A stretch of DNA of 64,000 bases from an uncultured Veillonella sp. (lineage in GTDB: Bacteria > Bacillota > Negativicutes > Veillonellales > Veillonellaceae): positions 1 through 64,000 of the forward strand of contig UPXS01000012.1 in NCBI GenBank assembly GCA_900538355.1. The letters run 5' to 3'. Under the pieces are notes generated by a model. It made no database searches. It saw only the letters and a program-made list of their open reading frames with translations, and had not been told where the DNA came from. Shown piece by piece: positions 41,375 through 50,579 of this stretch (position 1 is its first letter; each line of letters starts with the position of its first letter). Both the position numbers and the translations under genes were made by a program.

Positions 41375-42408
41375 GCTTTACCTCCTATAACAGCCAAATA
41401 CATATGAACAGCAAGATCAAGCATCCCCATTTGAATGGAGCCCCCAGAGGCCTCACCGAGACATAGACCTAAATCAACATAGGCTTCAAGACCTAAATTT
41501 TCTAAGGAAGATTTAGCCGCTTTTTCAGCAGATAAATGAGATGCCATCACATAATCCATCGCCTGTGGTACCAATGTTTTAGCCACCAATGCACAAGCAG
41601 ATGTATTAAAACCATCAATAATAACTAACGCATGATTAGCTGCAGCACCTAGAATAACTCCTACGATACAGGAAAATTCAAAGCCTCCCACGGAGGATAA
41701 AATTCCGATGGCATCGTCTTTTGGAATATCTTTATACTTTTCTAATACATCATGCACAATACGTTGCTTTAATTTCAAACGTTCATCAGAGATATTAGTG
41801 CCTCGACCTGTAGCCTCCTCTGCAGTGAGTCCTGCAAATTTAGCCGTCATAAGAGCACTAGCTGTAGTATTGGAAATGCCCATTTCCCCTACTAAGAAGA
41901 CATTAAAGCCTTCGTCAATTTTCTCCTTTACAAGACGGATACCTGTTTCGATACCTTCTATAGCTTGCTCACGTGTCATAGCCGGTTCTTCCACAAAGTT
42001 TTTCGTGCCCATACCGAGTTTATGACTACGAAGTCCAGGTACCCAGCTCATATCCGCATCAACGCCCATGTCGATAACTTCCATTTGAGCACCACAGTAA
42101 TTAGCTAAGGAGTTAGCACCAGCCCCTTTAGGAATGAGATAGTTTTGCGTCATTCCAATAGTTGTTTCCTTTGGATACGCACTGACACCCATATCGGCAA
42201 CACCATGATCTGCAGAGGCAATAATCATGCATGGCTTAGGAATTGTAACAGGATCTTGATTGGTAGCTGCCCCATATTGAGCTACCACATTTACAAGTCG
42301 ACCATATTGCTCTACAGGTGATGCTGTATTCCAACTATCAATTATATGTTGTTCAATCTCATGACTGCGACCTCTAATAGCGTCACAAGTTTCTTGTAAC
42401 AAACTCAT
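41371..42408 (-). CDS. cobT: CobT-family nicotinate-nucleotide phosphoribosyltransferase (ArsA-like subunit)
   Basis: Activates the cobamide lower ligand by forming its alpha-ribotide from nicotinate mononucleotide. Visible family blocks are CMIIASADHGVADMGVSAYP, the VFLVGEMGISNTTASALMTA substrate region, GGFEFSCIVGVILGAAANHA, and the catalytic Glu in LCLGEASGGSIQMGMLDLA. At 345 aa it is close to canonical CobT. With the overlapping downstream paralogue it forms an ArsAB-like pair, suggesting phenolyl as well as benzimidazolyl cobamides. It works downstream of the tetrapyrrole operon at 5.7-12.3 kb. Confidence 0.88.
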   Translation of the reverse strand: MSLLQETCDAIRGRSHEIEQHIIDSWNTASPVEQYGRLVNVVAQYGAATNQDPVTIPKPCMIIASADHGVADMGVSAYPKETTIGMTQNYLIPKGAGANSLANYCGAQMEVIDMGVDADMSWVPGLRSHKLGMGTKNFVEEPAMTREQAIEGIETGIRLVKEKIDEGFNVFLVGEMGISNTTASALMTAKFAGLTAEEATGRGTNISDERLKLKQRIVHDVLEKYKDIPKDDAIGILSSVGGFEFSCIVGVILGAAANHALVIIDGFNTSACALVAKTLVPQAMDYVMASHLSAEKAAKSSLENLGLEAYVDLGLCLGEASGGSIQMGMLDLAVHMYLAVIGGKA

Positions 42409-42507
42409 AGTATCTCCCTAACTAAATAATATATTAAATGTATATTCTTTCAGAACACTAGTATACTCATTATACTGCACAATCTACGTTGCTTCAGCTA
42501 CATGAAA

Positions 42508-43395
42508 TTAGTTATTCTTTATTTGTCCTGTTAAATATGGTAATTTACCACGGATTTCTCGACCTCGTTCAAGATAGGATTCTAAAGCTTGACCTTCGTC
42601 TTCTTGTAAAAGTATATCTTTTACTCGTTTAATTTCAGATTCAATCTGTGAAAGACCTTCAATCACATTGTGTCTATTACCATAAATGATTTCACGCCAC
42701 ATAGATGGCAAACCACCGGCAACACGTGTACAGTCTCTAAAGCCCCCTGCGGATAACTTCATTCGTAATTCGCCTAGTTCATCTCCACCAGAAACTTGGG
42801 TTAAAATAGATGCCAACAAATGTGGCATATGACTAACCATAGCTAAATATGCATCATGTGCATAGATATCGACGAACTCAATACGTGATCCTACAGCGCG
42901 CCCCATTTCAGCTAGCTCTTGAGCTACTTCTTCACTATATACATCAGAGGCCTTATCCTCTAGTACAATCCACCCCATACCTTTAAATAGGTTTTTATGA
43001 GATACTTCATAGCCACCCTTTTCAGAGCCAGCCATAGGATGGACAGACACAAAAATGGTTCCTTTCGGAATGGATCGGTATACAGCTCGTACAAAGTTTT
43101 CCTTTGCACTAGACACATCGGTCACCACTTGTCCTGGTCTAAAGAGATGTGCCGTTTCTGTAAATAATCTTGCATTTGTATCTGGTGGCAAAGCAAATAC
43201 GACAATATCAGAATTATCAATTAATGGTTCTACCTCAGTCCAGGCGGCTTTCACAACACCATCTTGAATAGCCGCATCACAAACCTCTTGACGACGTGCA
43301 TAGCCCACTACCTCATAATCAGTATAAGCCTTTAAAGCCTTTGCCAACGAACCACCTAATAGACCTAAGCCAATAATACCTACTGTCTTACTCAT
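42508..43395 (-). CDS. tyrA: Prephenate dehydrogenase
   Basis: An NAD-dependent oxidative decarboxylase of prephenate in tyrosine synthesis. The Rossmann motif VGIIGLGLLGGSLAKAL opens the protein; HPMAGSEKGGYEVSHKNLF near residue 115 carries the catalytic His, and SHMPHLLASIL and AGGFRDCTRVAGGLPSMW are typical helical-domain motifs. It has no chorismate mutase or ACT extension. Length 295 aa. No other aromatic pathway gene is adjacent. Confidence 0.95.
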   Translation of the reverse strand: MSKTVGIIGLGLLGGSLAKALKAYTDYEVVGYARRQEVCDAAIQDGVVKAAWTEVEPLIDNSDIVVFALPPDTNARLFTETAHLFRPGQVVTDVSSAKENFVRAVYRSIPKGTIFVSVHPMAGSEKGGYEVSHKNLFKGMGWIVLEDKASDVYSEEVAQELAEMGRAVGSRIEFVDIYAHDAYLAMVSHMPHLLASILTQVSGGDELGELRMKLSAGGFRDCTRVAGGLPSMWREIIYGNRHNVIEGLSQIESEIKRVKDILLQEDEGQALESYLERGREIRGKLPYLTGQIKNN

Positions 43396-43417
43396 ATAAA
43401 CCTGCTTTCACAAATAA

Positions 43418-43447
43418 TTAGCCTTACACTCTCTAATGTAAGGCTAA
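43418..43447 (-). terminator. Hairpin after the MATE gene, probable weak terminator
   Basis: A perfect 11-bp inverted repeat (TTAGCCTTACA and complement) but only a poor T run on the minus strand. Confidence 0.55.
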
Positions 43448-43496
43448 CTATATCTACAAACTACTAAATATATATTGAAATCGTGTAAATATAAGA

Positions 43497-44843
43497 CTAT
43501 GCCTCTATGAGACGTCTATTTTTCCACTTCCCACTATACCAGCGATATACAAATAATAAACCTCGTAAAATTTCATCTACCGCCATGGCAATCCAAATGC
43601 CTACGAGCCCCCATTCCCAGTAAATTCCAAATAGATAGGACAATGGTACAGCACATAACCACATACCAAAAATGCCTACGAGCATCGGTGTTCTAATATC
43701 CCCTGCCGCTTGTAAGCAACCAACCATAACAATATTAACGGCACGACCTAACTCAAGGAAAATCTCAACCAATAATACATTATGTGCTAACGATAGGATT
43801 TCTGGATCCGTAGTAAATATGGATAGTACAATATCACTGGTACTATAAAAGAACGTAGCCAGTCCTACACTAATGGCAATGGCTAACAACATAGAATGCC
43901 ATACGCGATTTGTCACCTCAGCTTGTCGTTTAGCCCCCATCAGGTAACCCACAATAACTTGAGATGCATTTGATAACGCTATAGTATATACATAGCAAAG
44001 CATGGCAATAACCGATACATACACCTTTGTATTAATAACAGCTAACCCTAAGATATTAACCATTTTCATAATCGTTGTCTGAGATAACTGATAACTTAAG
44101 GTTTCACCACCAGAAGGAACACTAATATTAAGTAAAGACTTAACCGTATGCCACGGGAATGGTTTTAAAAATTTGAAGCTCACCTCTAAAGTAAGCAATC
44201 TCTTAAATGTATAGCCAATAATTACGAGTCCAACCACCTTAGATAACCATGTAGAAATTGATACCCCTAGTACACCAAGGCTTGGTATGGGACCATGACC
44301 AAATATTAATACATAGTTAGTTGTGATATGGATAACATTCATAACTAACGCGATATACATGGTAACACGCGTTAATGAATGGCCTCTAAATACGGCAACC
44401 AGCGCATAATACATAGCCTGAATTGGTAATCCTGCAGCCACAATGGTCGTATATATCGACGTATCACTCATTGTTTCGGGAGGTACACCTAACCATGTAA
44501 AAATCCATTCATGACAGGTAATAAAGAATACGGCCGCAACAGATGAAAATAAGAAGTTTAACACCAAACTGACCGTACATACCTCAGATAGCTTAGACTG
44601 ATTCTTAGCCCCTAAATATTGAGCTATCAAAATCGTCGTCGCTGTGCTCATAACAATAATGAGCATAATAAAGATATTTAAAATTTGATTGGCATTAGCT
44701 ACCGCTGCTACTGCTTGAGGAGAGTAATGGCTCATCATCACTTGGTCTATATTACCTACTAACAGCTGTAGGAACACTTCGATAAATATAGGCCAACTCA
44801 AAGTCCAGATAGATAAGCTAATCCCTTTTTCATAAGACTTCAT
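43497..44843 (-). CDS. MATE-family efflux transporter
   Basis: A 448-residue polytopic protein with 12 hydrophobic segments in two homologous halves, of the NorM/DinF multidrug and toxin exporter type (WPIFIEVFLQLLVGNIDQVM at the N-terminus, and VPSGGETLSYQLSQT opening the second half). I choose the ATG at 44841-44843 after GGAG; the frame extends nine codons upstream. Na+- or H+-driven export of cationic compounds is the usual role. It follows lemA by 40 bases and may be co-transcribed. Confidence 0.88.
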   Translation of the reverse strand: MKSYEKGISLSIWTLSWPIFIEVFLQLLVGNIDQVMMSHYSPQAVAAVANANQILNIFIMLIIVMSTATTILIAQYLGAKNQSKLSEVCTVSLVLNFLFSSVAAVFFITCHEWIFTWLGVPPETMSDTSIYTTIVAAGLPIQAMYYALVAVFRGHSLTRVTMYIALVMNVIHITTNYVLIFGHGPIPSLGVLGVSISTWLSKVVGLVIIGYTFKRLLTLEVSFKFLKPFPWHTVKSLLNISVPSGGETLSYQLSQTTIMKMVNILGLAVINTKVYVSVIAMLCYVYTIALSNASQVIVGYLMGAKRQAEVTNRVWHSMLLAIAISVGLATFFYSTSDIVLSIFTTDPEILSLAHNVLLVEIFLELGRAVNIVMVGCLQAAGDIRTPMLVGIFGMWLCAVPLSYLFGIYWEWGLVGIWIAMAVDEILRGLLFVYRWYSGKWKNRRLIEA

Positions 44844-44883
44844 AGAATCTCCTTCATATTCTAATGCCAAACTTTTTTACACA

Positions 44884-45603
44884 CTAGAAGAAAACGCCCT
44901 TAGATTTTTCTTTAGTTTCTTGATCTGCAATAAATGGAATTCTTGTAGTTCTACCTTCTTTTGCAGCTACAATCTTTTTAAATGGGAATTCAAAGATTTC
45001 TCTATTCCAAGTATTTACAGCATCATTATACAACGTTCTAGCTGCCGTAATTTCTTTTTGTAAGTAAGAATTTTGTTGCATTGCATCACGAATTGTATCT
45101 TGACTTTGTAATTCAGGATAATTTTCTATAGCTACGTTAAGGGCTCTTGTAGCCTTGTTAAGTTGTGCATTCACATCACTTCTAGATTCTTCAGAAAAAT
45201 TACCACTTCTATACTTAGCAATGTCTACAAGGATATCCTTATCAACTTCAATAGATTTTTCCACAAGTTTAGCCGCATTAGAAAGAATCACAACACGTTG
45301 CTCCATATAGTTATCAATTTCGGATGCAGCATTTTGAATTCTTTGTTCCATCATATTAAACTCTGAACTAATTTGTTTTAATCGCCACCATGGATAAATC
45401 AATACAATGGCGCCAATAATAGATATTAGATACTTGTCTATAACTATGCCTAAAACGATACCGATAACACCAACTGCCATGAGGATCGTTGGAAGAAGTT
45501 TTTCAAAGCCACTAGTTTCAACAGGGATTACCTTAGCGATAACATGCACATCTCTGCCTTCAGACATAATTTCCGGATTCATTTCGTCGAGTTGGTTAGC
45601 CAT
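44884..45603 (-). CDS. lemA: LemA-family membrane protein
   Basis: Two hydrophobic segments (about residues 36-54 and 57-72) precede a long helical coiled-coil domain with the LemA pattern (ISSEFNMMEQRIQNAASEID, then AARTLYNDAVNTWNREIFEFPF). The N-terminus before the first helix is longer than in most LemA proteins. I choose the ATG at 45601-45603 after GGAGG; it overlaps the end of the upstream 616-aa gene by eight bases. LemA function is unknown, though it is often paired with envelope proteins. Confidence 0.88.
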   Translation of the reverse strand: MANQLDEMNPEIMSEGRDVHVIAKVIPVETSGFEKLLPTILMAVGVIGIVLGIVIDKYLISIIGAIVLIYPWWRLKQISSEFNMMEQRIQNAASEIDNYMEQRVVILSNAAKLVEKSIEVDKDILVDIAKYRSGNFSEESRSDVNAQLNKATRALNVAIENYPELQSQDTIRDAMQQNSYLQKEITAARTLYNDAVNTWNREIFEFPFKKIVAAKEGRTTRIPFIADQETKEKSKGVFF

Positions 45604-47446
45604 TTTGGGTACCTCCAAATTCATTGTAAATAGTATTTAATAAATCGTCGAGAGACTGATTTTGTCGATATAGTTTACCTGCCATAAAGTGATCGTATGC
45701 AAAAGACCTATCTTTATTATTTTCAGATTTTTGATACTGATCTAGATCTTTAATATGCTTAAAATCATCTCCGGCAGATTTAATTTCTGAAACCTCTATA
45801 AATTCGTGTTTTGTAACAGGAACATACTCGTCCCAGCGGACTGGTACATAATAGGTTCTACCATTACCAGCTCTTACCGGCACTTCATCTATATGCTCAA
45901 TCGTTCTATACGAATATGCATCTACTTTAATCACCTCAGAATCGTCTTCACTTTTATGGTGACTAGTCTTAAGTATTGTTTTCACATTATTCCGTTGAGT
46001 CGCATCAGGAGGAACAAATAAATTAAGCCCCATTTTATTGGCTAACATTTCCGTAATGTAATCATTATATTTAAAATTATAAGACTTACCATAAATATAA
46101 TCATTAGAAGCCATTTGTTGATACACAGGTATTGCTAAAATTGGCAAGAACGAGAAATACATGTGATCAAAGTAACTGCAGTTGTAATTAATGAACTTCT
46201 CTTTTATCTTTTGGAATGAAAAATCATAATACTGGGATGGTGATGTATCGAAATCCCAATTTTGAGAATTATCAGCTTTAATCTCATTAATTTTGCATTC
46301 TTTGTTAAATATAAAGTCATCTCCATGTGGGGAGTTTTCAAAAATATCCTTATAATTGTTTTGTGCTAATGGCGTAAATAGTACGCGGAACTCAACCTCA
46401 TTATTTCGATCTAATGCATTAAATTGTGCATCGAACTCTTCATTAGCTAGAGCTTGGAAGCTTCCACCATTCTCCACTGAGTCCTGACCCATCTTTCTAA
46501 GGCTAGCTATTCCTTTAGCTAATCGACTCTTGGCACCACCAAAATTAAAGAATCCTGTTTCCGGCGGTTTTCTATGGAATGTTAAGTTAGGTGCCGCATG
46601 ATTACCATACACTAAGGATACTCTATTAGCATAATACGGACCTGGTTGTCTTATAACGGCCCGTAGTGTTTCGTTAACATCACGAGTTTTTAGATTCCCA
46701 TTAGAGTCAACATACTCCTCTGTATAGGTAACATTTAATGTTCCCTCATAGGTATAATCATCCATCCAGTGAACTATACGCTTAAGAAAAACAAAAGGAT
46801 TTCCTAAGATATCACCAGATGCAATATCTAATGTGGAATGATTCACATCACCTTTTTCCAAGAATCCATAATCTTTAACAAGCTGTTCGTACCGTTCAAT
46901 ATTAAAATTTGAATCCATATGAATAAAGGGAATCGCCTTTTTTAAGAGTTCACTAGTCATTTCACTATGAAAAAGATTATTCAAAGGTGCCATCATCTCA
47001 TAACCTTCTTGGCGCATTTTAGCTAATGTCGCATCTAGGTCATTAAGCTTTTCCTCAAGGCTCTTACAATTAGGCTTAATCCGGTAAAAGTATAAGCCTA
47101 TACAGAGAGCTAGGACCGCAATGCAAACAATAAGCGATACAATATCTACGCGTTCTTGTGAAAACTGATAAATACCATAAATAATGGCACCTATACCAAT
47201 AACAATATCAACCTTTTTGATAAGACCAAATCGTTTATAGGATGTGTTTGATTGATCGCGATTTTCCGATACATCAGTATACTTATCTATTAATACCTTG
47301 TTGTTATCTATATCAGCCTTTGATTGATCTACTAGTTGTTGAAAGTATTCTTCGGTTACTTGTCGAAATGCGTCCTTTAACTCTTCCCGATAATACTTAA
47401 GTGGCTCTAGTAATGCTTCATTATATTCATTCGACACGTTACTCAT
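45596..47446 (-). CDS. Large hypothetical membrane protein partnered with LemA (616 aa)
   Basis: Residues ~1-78 are helical and charged. Two membrane segments follow (about 79-95 and 101-121), then ~490 polar residues with mixed strand and helix content and no catalytic motif I recognise. It overlaps lemA by eight bases, indicating a coupled pair that may form one membrane complex. Proteins of unknown function next to lemA are common, but I cannot name this family. Confidence 0.75.
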   Translation of the reverse strand: MSNVSNEYNEALLEPLKYYREELKDAFRQVTEEYFQQLVDQSKADIDNNKVLIDKYTDVSENRDQSNTSYKRFGLIKKVDIVIGIGAIIYGIYQFSQERVDIVSLIVCIAVLALCIGLYFYRIKPNCKSLEEKLNDLDATLAKMRQEGYEMMAPLNNLFHSEMTSELLKKAIPFIHMDSNFNIERYEQLVKDYGFLEKGDVNHSTLDIASGDILGNPFVFLKRIVHWMDDYTYEGTLNVTYTEEYVDSNGNLKTRDVNETLRAVIRQPGPYYANRVSLVYGNHAAPNLTFHRKPPETGFFNFGGAKSRLAKGIASLRKMGQDSVENGGSFQALANEEFDAQFNALDRNNEVEFRVLFTPLAQNNYKDIFENSPHGDDFIFNKECKINEIKADNSQNWDFDTSPSQYYDFSFQKIKEKFINYNCSYFDHMYFSFLPILAIPVYQQMASNDYIYGKSYNFKYNDYITEMLANKMGLNLFVPPDATQRNNVKTILKTSHHKSEDDSEVIKVDAYSYRTIEHIDEVPVRAGNGRTYYVPVRWDEYVPVTKHEFIEVSEIKSAGDDFKHIKDLDQYQKSENNKDRSFAYDHFMAGKLYRQNQSLDDLLNTIYNEFGGTQNG

Positions 47447-47614
47447 TCCCTCTCCTTAATGAATCGCATAGTAAATGATACTTCTATACGTTTCCATTAT
47501 GCCTCATATTCTGAAATAATAGCCTCTTATACTTATAAGCTTTCAAATTTTACTTAATTATAAATATCCTAAATTATAAATTAGTATATCAATTAAGAAA
47601 ACTGCCGTAAAGTA

Positions 47615-47651
47615 AAAAACCCCTCTTTACTGGACATCCAGTAAAGAGGGG
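47615..47651 (-). terminator. Intrinsic terminator after korB
   Basis: A perfect 14-bp GC-rich stem (CCCCTCTTTACTGG and complement, loop of four) with a minus-strand T run. Confidence 0.93.
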
Positions 47652-47683
47652 CACAGATCATAAATGATCCAATTTAAATAAGA

Positions 47684-48556
47684 TTATTTAAATTGATTGC
47701 AAAGGCTATCGAATAGCGCTTGATCTGGTTTTACAACATCTTCAGTTAATGGACGAGGATGTGGACCACCATTTGCTGCAGCCATAGCTTTTTCAAAGGA
47801 AGGTTTACTTGTATTTTGGTAGATAACACCTGTTACCAAACCATCTGTTTCACCCAATGTTTTAAGTGCTAATGCACGATCTGTTGGGTCATAACCTTCT
47901 GGCAATTCTACCAAATGTTCTTTGAACCAGTCATAGCTGTTGTGTTTATTGTATGTAACACATGGGCTGAATACGTTGATGAAGGAGAAGCCTTCATGAT
48001 CCATTGCCTTTTGAATCAACTCTACAAGTTGTGCACGATTAATCATATAACCTTGTGCTACGAATGTAGCACCTGCAGCAATTGCAGTTTCACAAACGGA
48101 CAATGGAGATTCGAATGCCCCACGAGGAGTTGTTTTTGTAACAAAACCGATATCGGAACGAGGGGATGCTTGACCTTTAGTCAAACCATATACATGGTTA
48201 TCCATTACGACGTATGTCATATTTACATTACGTTTGAAAGCATGGATAGTATGACCCATACCGATAGCGAACGCATCACCATCACCAGAACAAGCGATAA
48301 CTTCTAAGTCTTGATTAGCAAGTTTAACGCCTTGTGCGTAAGGAAGTGCACGACCATGAGTTGTATGAGCGCCATACGCGTAGAAATAACCACCGATACG
48401 GCTAGAGCAACCGATACCGGAAATTACTGCTAATTTTTCTGGTGGAATATTTTTCGCTACTACAGCGTCAGTAATCGCTGCTTGAACCCCATAATGGCCA
48501 CAGCCTGGACACCAGTTAGGACGAATATCGTTTCTGTAATCTTTAGCTGTTGTCAT
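47684..48556 (-). CDS. korB: 2-oxoacid:ferredoxin oxidoreductase, beta subunit
   Basis: The thiamine-diphosphate-binding subunit of a pyruvate/2-oxoglutarate-type ferredoxin oxidoreductase. The N-terminus has the PNWCPGCGHYGVQAAI motif; VIACSGDGDAFAIGMGHTIH and MDNHVYGLTKGQASP bind ThDP and Mg. Start at ATG 48554-48556 after GGAGG. It follows the alpha gene by one base, so expression is coupled. The choice of 2-oxoglutarate (Kor/Oor) over pyruvate or 2-oxoisovalerate is tentative. It would supply reduced ferredoxin in anaerobic metabolism. Confidence 0.9.
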   Translation of the reverse strand: MTTAKDYRNDIRPNWCPGCGHYGVQAAITDAVVAKNIPPEKLAVISGIGCSSRIGGYFYAYGAHTTHGRALPYAQGVKLANQDLEVIACSGDGDAFAIGMGHTIHAFKRNVNMTYVVMDNHVYGLTKGQASPRSDIGFVTKTTPRGAFESPLSVCETAIAAGATFVAQGYMINRAQLVELIQKAMDHEGFSFINVFSPCVTYNKHNSYDWFKEHLVELPEGYDPTDRALALKTLGETDGLVTGVIYQNTSKPSFEKAMAAANGGPHPRPLTEDVVKPDQALFDSLCNQFK

Positions 48557-48557
48557 A

Positions 48558-50309
48558 TTATAGGACCTCCTTAATCGCATTTTTCACATAACTTTTTGTG
48601 AATGGATTACCATCGTATTTCAAGCAGCTGGAAATTTTAGATTTCTTATGCATGTTGATTTTAAATAAGTTAGTTAATTGACCTGTTGCATTGTGCTCAA
48701 CGATAACCACTTTTTTCGCAGCATCCATGAATGGTTGTAATTGTTTTGCTGGGAATGGTTTAATCAAGCGCAATTGCAAGTGGTTAACTTTAACACCTTC
48801 TTGATCAAATTCAGCAACAGCTTCTTCGATAGCGCCACGGCTAGAAGCCATACCTACAACGAGTACGTCAGCTTCGTCGTATTTAGCGTTATTCAAGAAT
48901 GGTTCGTAGTTATCAGCTACAGTTTCCAATTTACGGAAACGTTTATCAGTTTGCGCTACGTGCATTGTAGGCGCTTCTGCTGGTTTACCTTCTTCATTAT
49001 GTTCTAGACCTGTGGAAAGGAATAGACCATTTTTCATACCAGGAATTGTACGAGGAGAAATACCATCTTCAGTCAATTCAAAGCGTTTGAAATAATGAGG
49101 TTGTTCCAATTCAGGAAGGTCAGCTTCTTTCATCATTTTACCGCGGTTAATAGGCACACGGTTCAAGTCGAAGGAAGGAACGGATTGTTTATTCAAACCT
49201 TGTTGTAAGTCAGGCATGAAGATAACTGGGCATTGGTACATTTCTGCCAAGTTGAAAGCTTTTTGAATTTCATAGAAGCATTCTTCGATAGATGTTGGAG
49301 AAATTACGATACCCGCGTAATCCCCATGTGCATTGTAGCAAGCCGCATCAATATCGGATTGTTCAACCTTTGTTGCCATACCTGTGGATGGACCAGAACG
49401 TTGAACGTCGATAACAACCATTGGCAATTCAGCCATGGAAGCCATAGATAAGGATTCAGCCATCAAGGAAAGACCAGGGCCAGAAGTACATGTGAAGCCA
49501 CGAACACCTGCGTATACGCCGCCCATAGCTGTCATGCATGCTGCGATTTCGTCCTCTGTTTGAACGATTGTAGCACCCAATTTATCCATGTTTTTAATCA
49601 TATATTCCATTACTTCAGATGCTGGAGTAATAGGATAAGATGCCATGAAACGGGAACCCGCTGCAATAGCACCTAACGCACATGCTTCATTACCTAATAA
49701 GAACATTTGGTCTTTCTTACCAGGAGCTGGCAATGTATCGATTTCAACATCGCCCAATTTTTCCATTACAAGGCTATGACCATCGTCAAAAGCAGCCAAG
49801 TTTTTATCCACGATTTCTTGGGATTTTTTTGCAAATTTAGCAGCAATCGCATCTTTGAACATCTTAGTATCGAAACCAAGAAGTGCAACAGACATACCAA
49901 GTGCTACGATGTTACGCATCAACATGGAACCTTGTTTCATTGCTGTTTCAGAAATTGGCAAGGACAAGCAATTAACCTTTGTACCTTCAAATTTAGAGAA
50001 GTCAGGATTTACTTTACTGTCACAAATGATGTAACCGCCATCGCGAACTTCGGAACCATGCATATCAACTGTTTCTTGATCAAGGGAAAGCAAGAAGTCT
50101 ACGCCTTCACCAATGGACATAACTTGTTCTAATGCAACGCGCAATGCGAATGTAGTATGACCACCTTTGATACGAGATGCAAATAAACGTTGGCTATACA
50201 AGGAATAACCTTCTTTAGCGAGGATTGTCGCCATGATTTCGCCACAACTCTCAATACCTTCACCTTGTTGGCCGCCCATTTTCCAGATAAAATCTTTACG
50301 TTTTTGCAA
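48558..50309 (-). CDS. korA: 2-oxoacid:ferredoxin oxidoreductase, fused gamma-alpha subunit
   Basis: Residues ~1-185 are the gamma domain (WKMGGQQGEGIESCGE at the start, then RIKGGHTTFALRV), and the remainder is the alpha domain (GNEACALGAIAAGSRFMASY, then PITPASEVMEYM and the FTCTSGPGLSLMAESL segment). Fused gamma-alpha is common in 2-oxoglutarate-type enzymes. I choose a TTG start (50307-50309), nine bases after AAGGAGG; the GTG three codons upstream abuts that site. No delta ferredoxin subunit gene is adjacent. Confidence 0.9.
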   Translation of the reverse strand: MQKRKDFIWKMGGQQGEGIESCGEIMATILAKEGYSLYSQRLFASRIKGGHTTFALRVALEQVMSIGEGVDFLLSLDQETVDMHGSEVRDGGYIICDSKVNPDFSKFEGTKVNCLSLPISETAMKQGSMLMRNIVALGMSVALLGFDTKMFKDAIAAKFAKKSQEIVDKNLAAFDDGHSLVMEKLGDVEIDTLPAPGKKDQMFLLGNEACALGAIAAGSRFMASYPITPASEVMEYMIKNMDKLGATIVQTEDEIAACMTAMGGVYAGVRGFTCTSGPGLSLMAESLSMASMAELPMVVIDVQRSGPSTGMATKVEQSDIDAACYNAHGDYAGIVISPTSIEECFYEIQKAFNLAEMYQCPVIFMPDLQQGLNKQSVPSFDLNRVPINRGKMMKEADLPELEQPHYFKRFELTEDGISPRTIPGMKNGLFLSTGLEHNEEGKPAEAPTMHVAQTDKRFRKLETVADNYEPFLNNAKYDEADVLVVGMASSRGAIEEAVAEFDQEGVKVNHLQLRLIKPFPAKQLQPFMDAAKKVVIVEHNATGQLTNLFKINMHKKSKISSCLKYDGNPFTKSYVKNAIKEVL

Positions 50310-50402
50310 GAGATTCACCCTCCTTAGGATAAAAATTACACTGCTGACAAGAGTCTACCTTACTATTTTAATGTTTTATAGTACGAACCTGTCTATATCG
50401 TC

Positions 50403-50431
50403 ATTGTATCATGTATATTTTGGGTTTACAA
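50403..50431 (-). promoter_or_regulatory. Putative sigma-A promoter of korAB
   Basis: Minus-strand TTGTAA, 17-base spacer, TACAAT, about 95 bases upstream of korA. Confidence 0.55.
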
Positions 50432-50491
50432 TGTATCATTTCACATAATAATAGGTATAAATTAAGGCATTATAACTAAAAATTATAAGAG

Positions 50492-50524
50492 AAAAGGATA
50501 CTACATGCTAAGTAGTATCCTTTT
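50492..50524 (-). terminator. Intrinsic terminator after truA
   Basis: A perfect 13-bp stem (AAAAGGATACTAC and complement) around a seven-base loop. Confidence 0.8.
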
Positions 50525-50579
50525 AGTATTAATGGTTATCGTTTTAAATAAATTATAGGAGAATGTAGTCTATACAAAA

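Noticed and set aside
42409..42507. Cobalamin riboswitch upstream of the CobT-like pair or the tetrapyrrole operon
   Set aside because: The gaps are too short (about 100 and 17 bases) and no B12-box-like sequence is visible.
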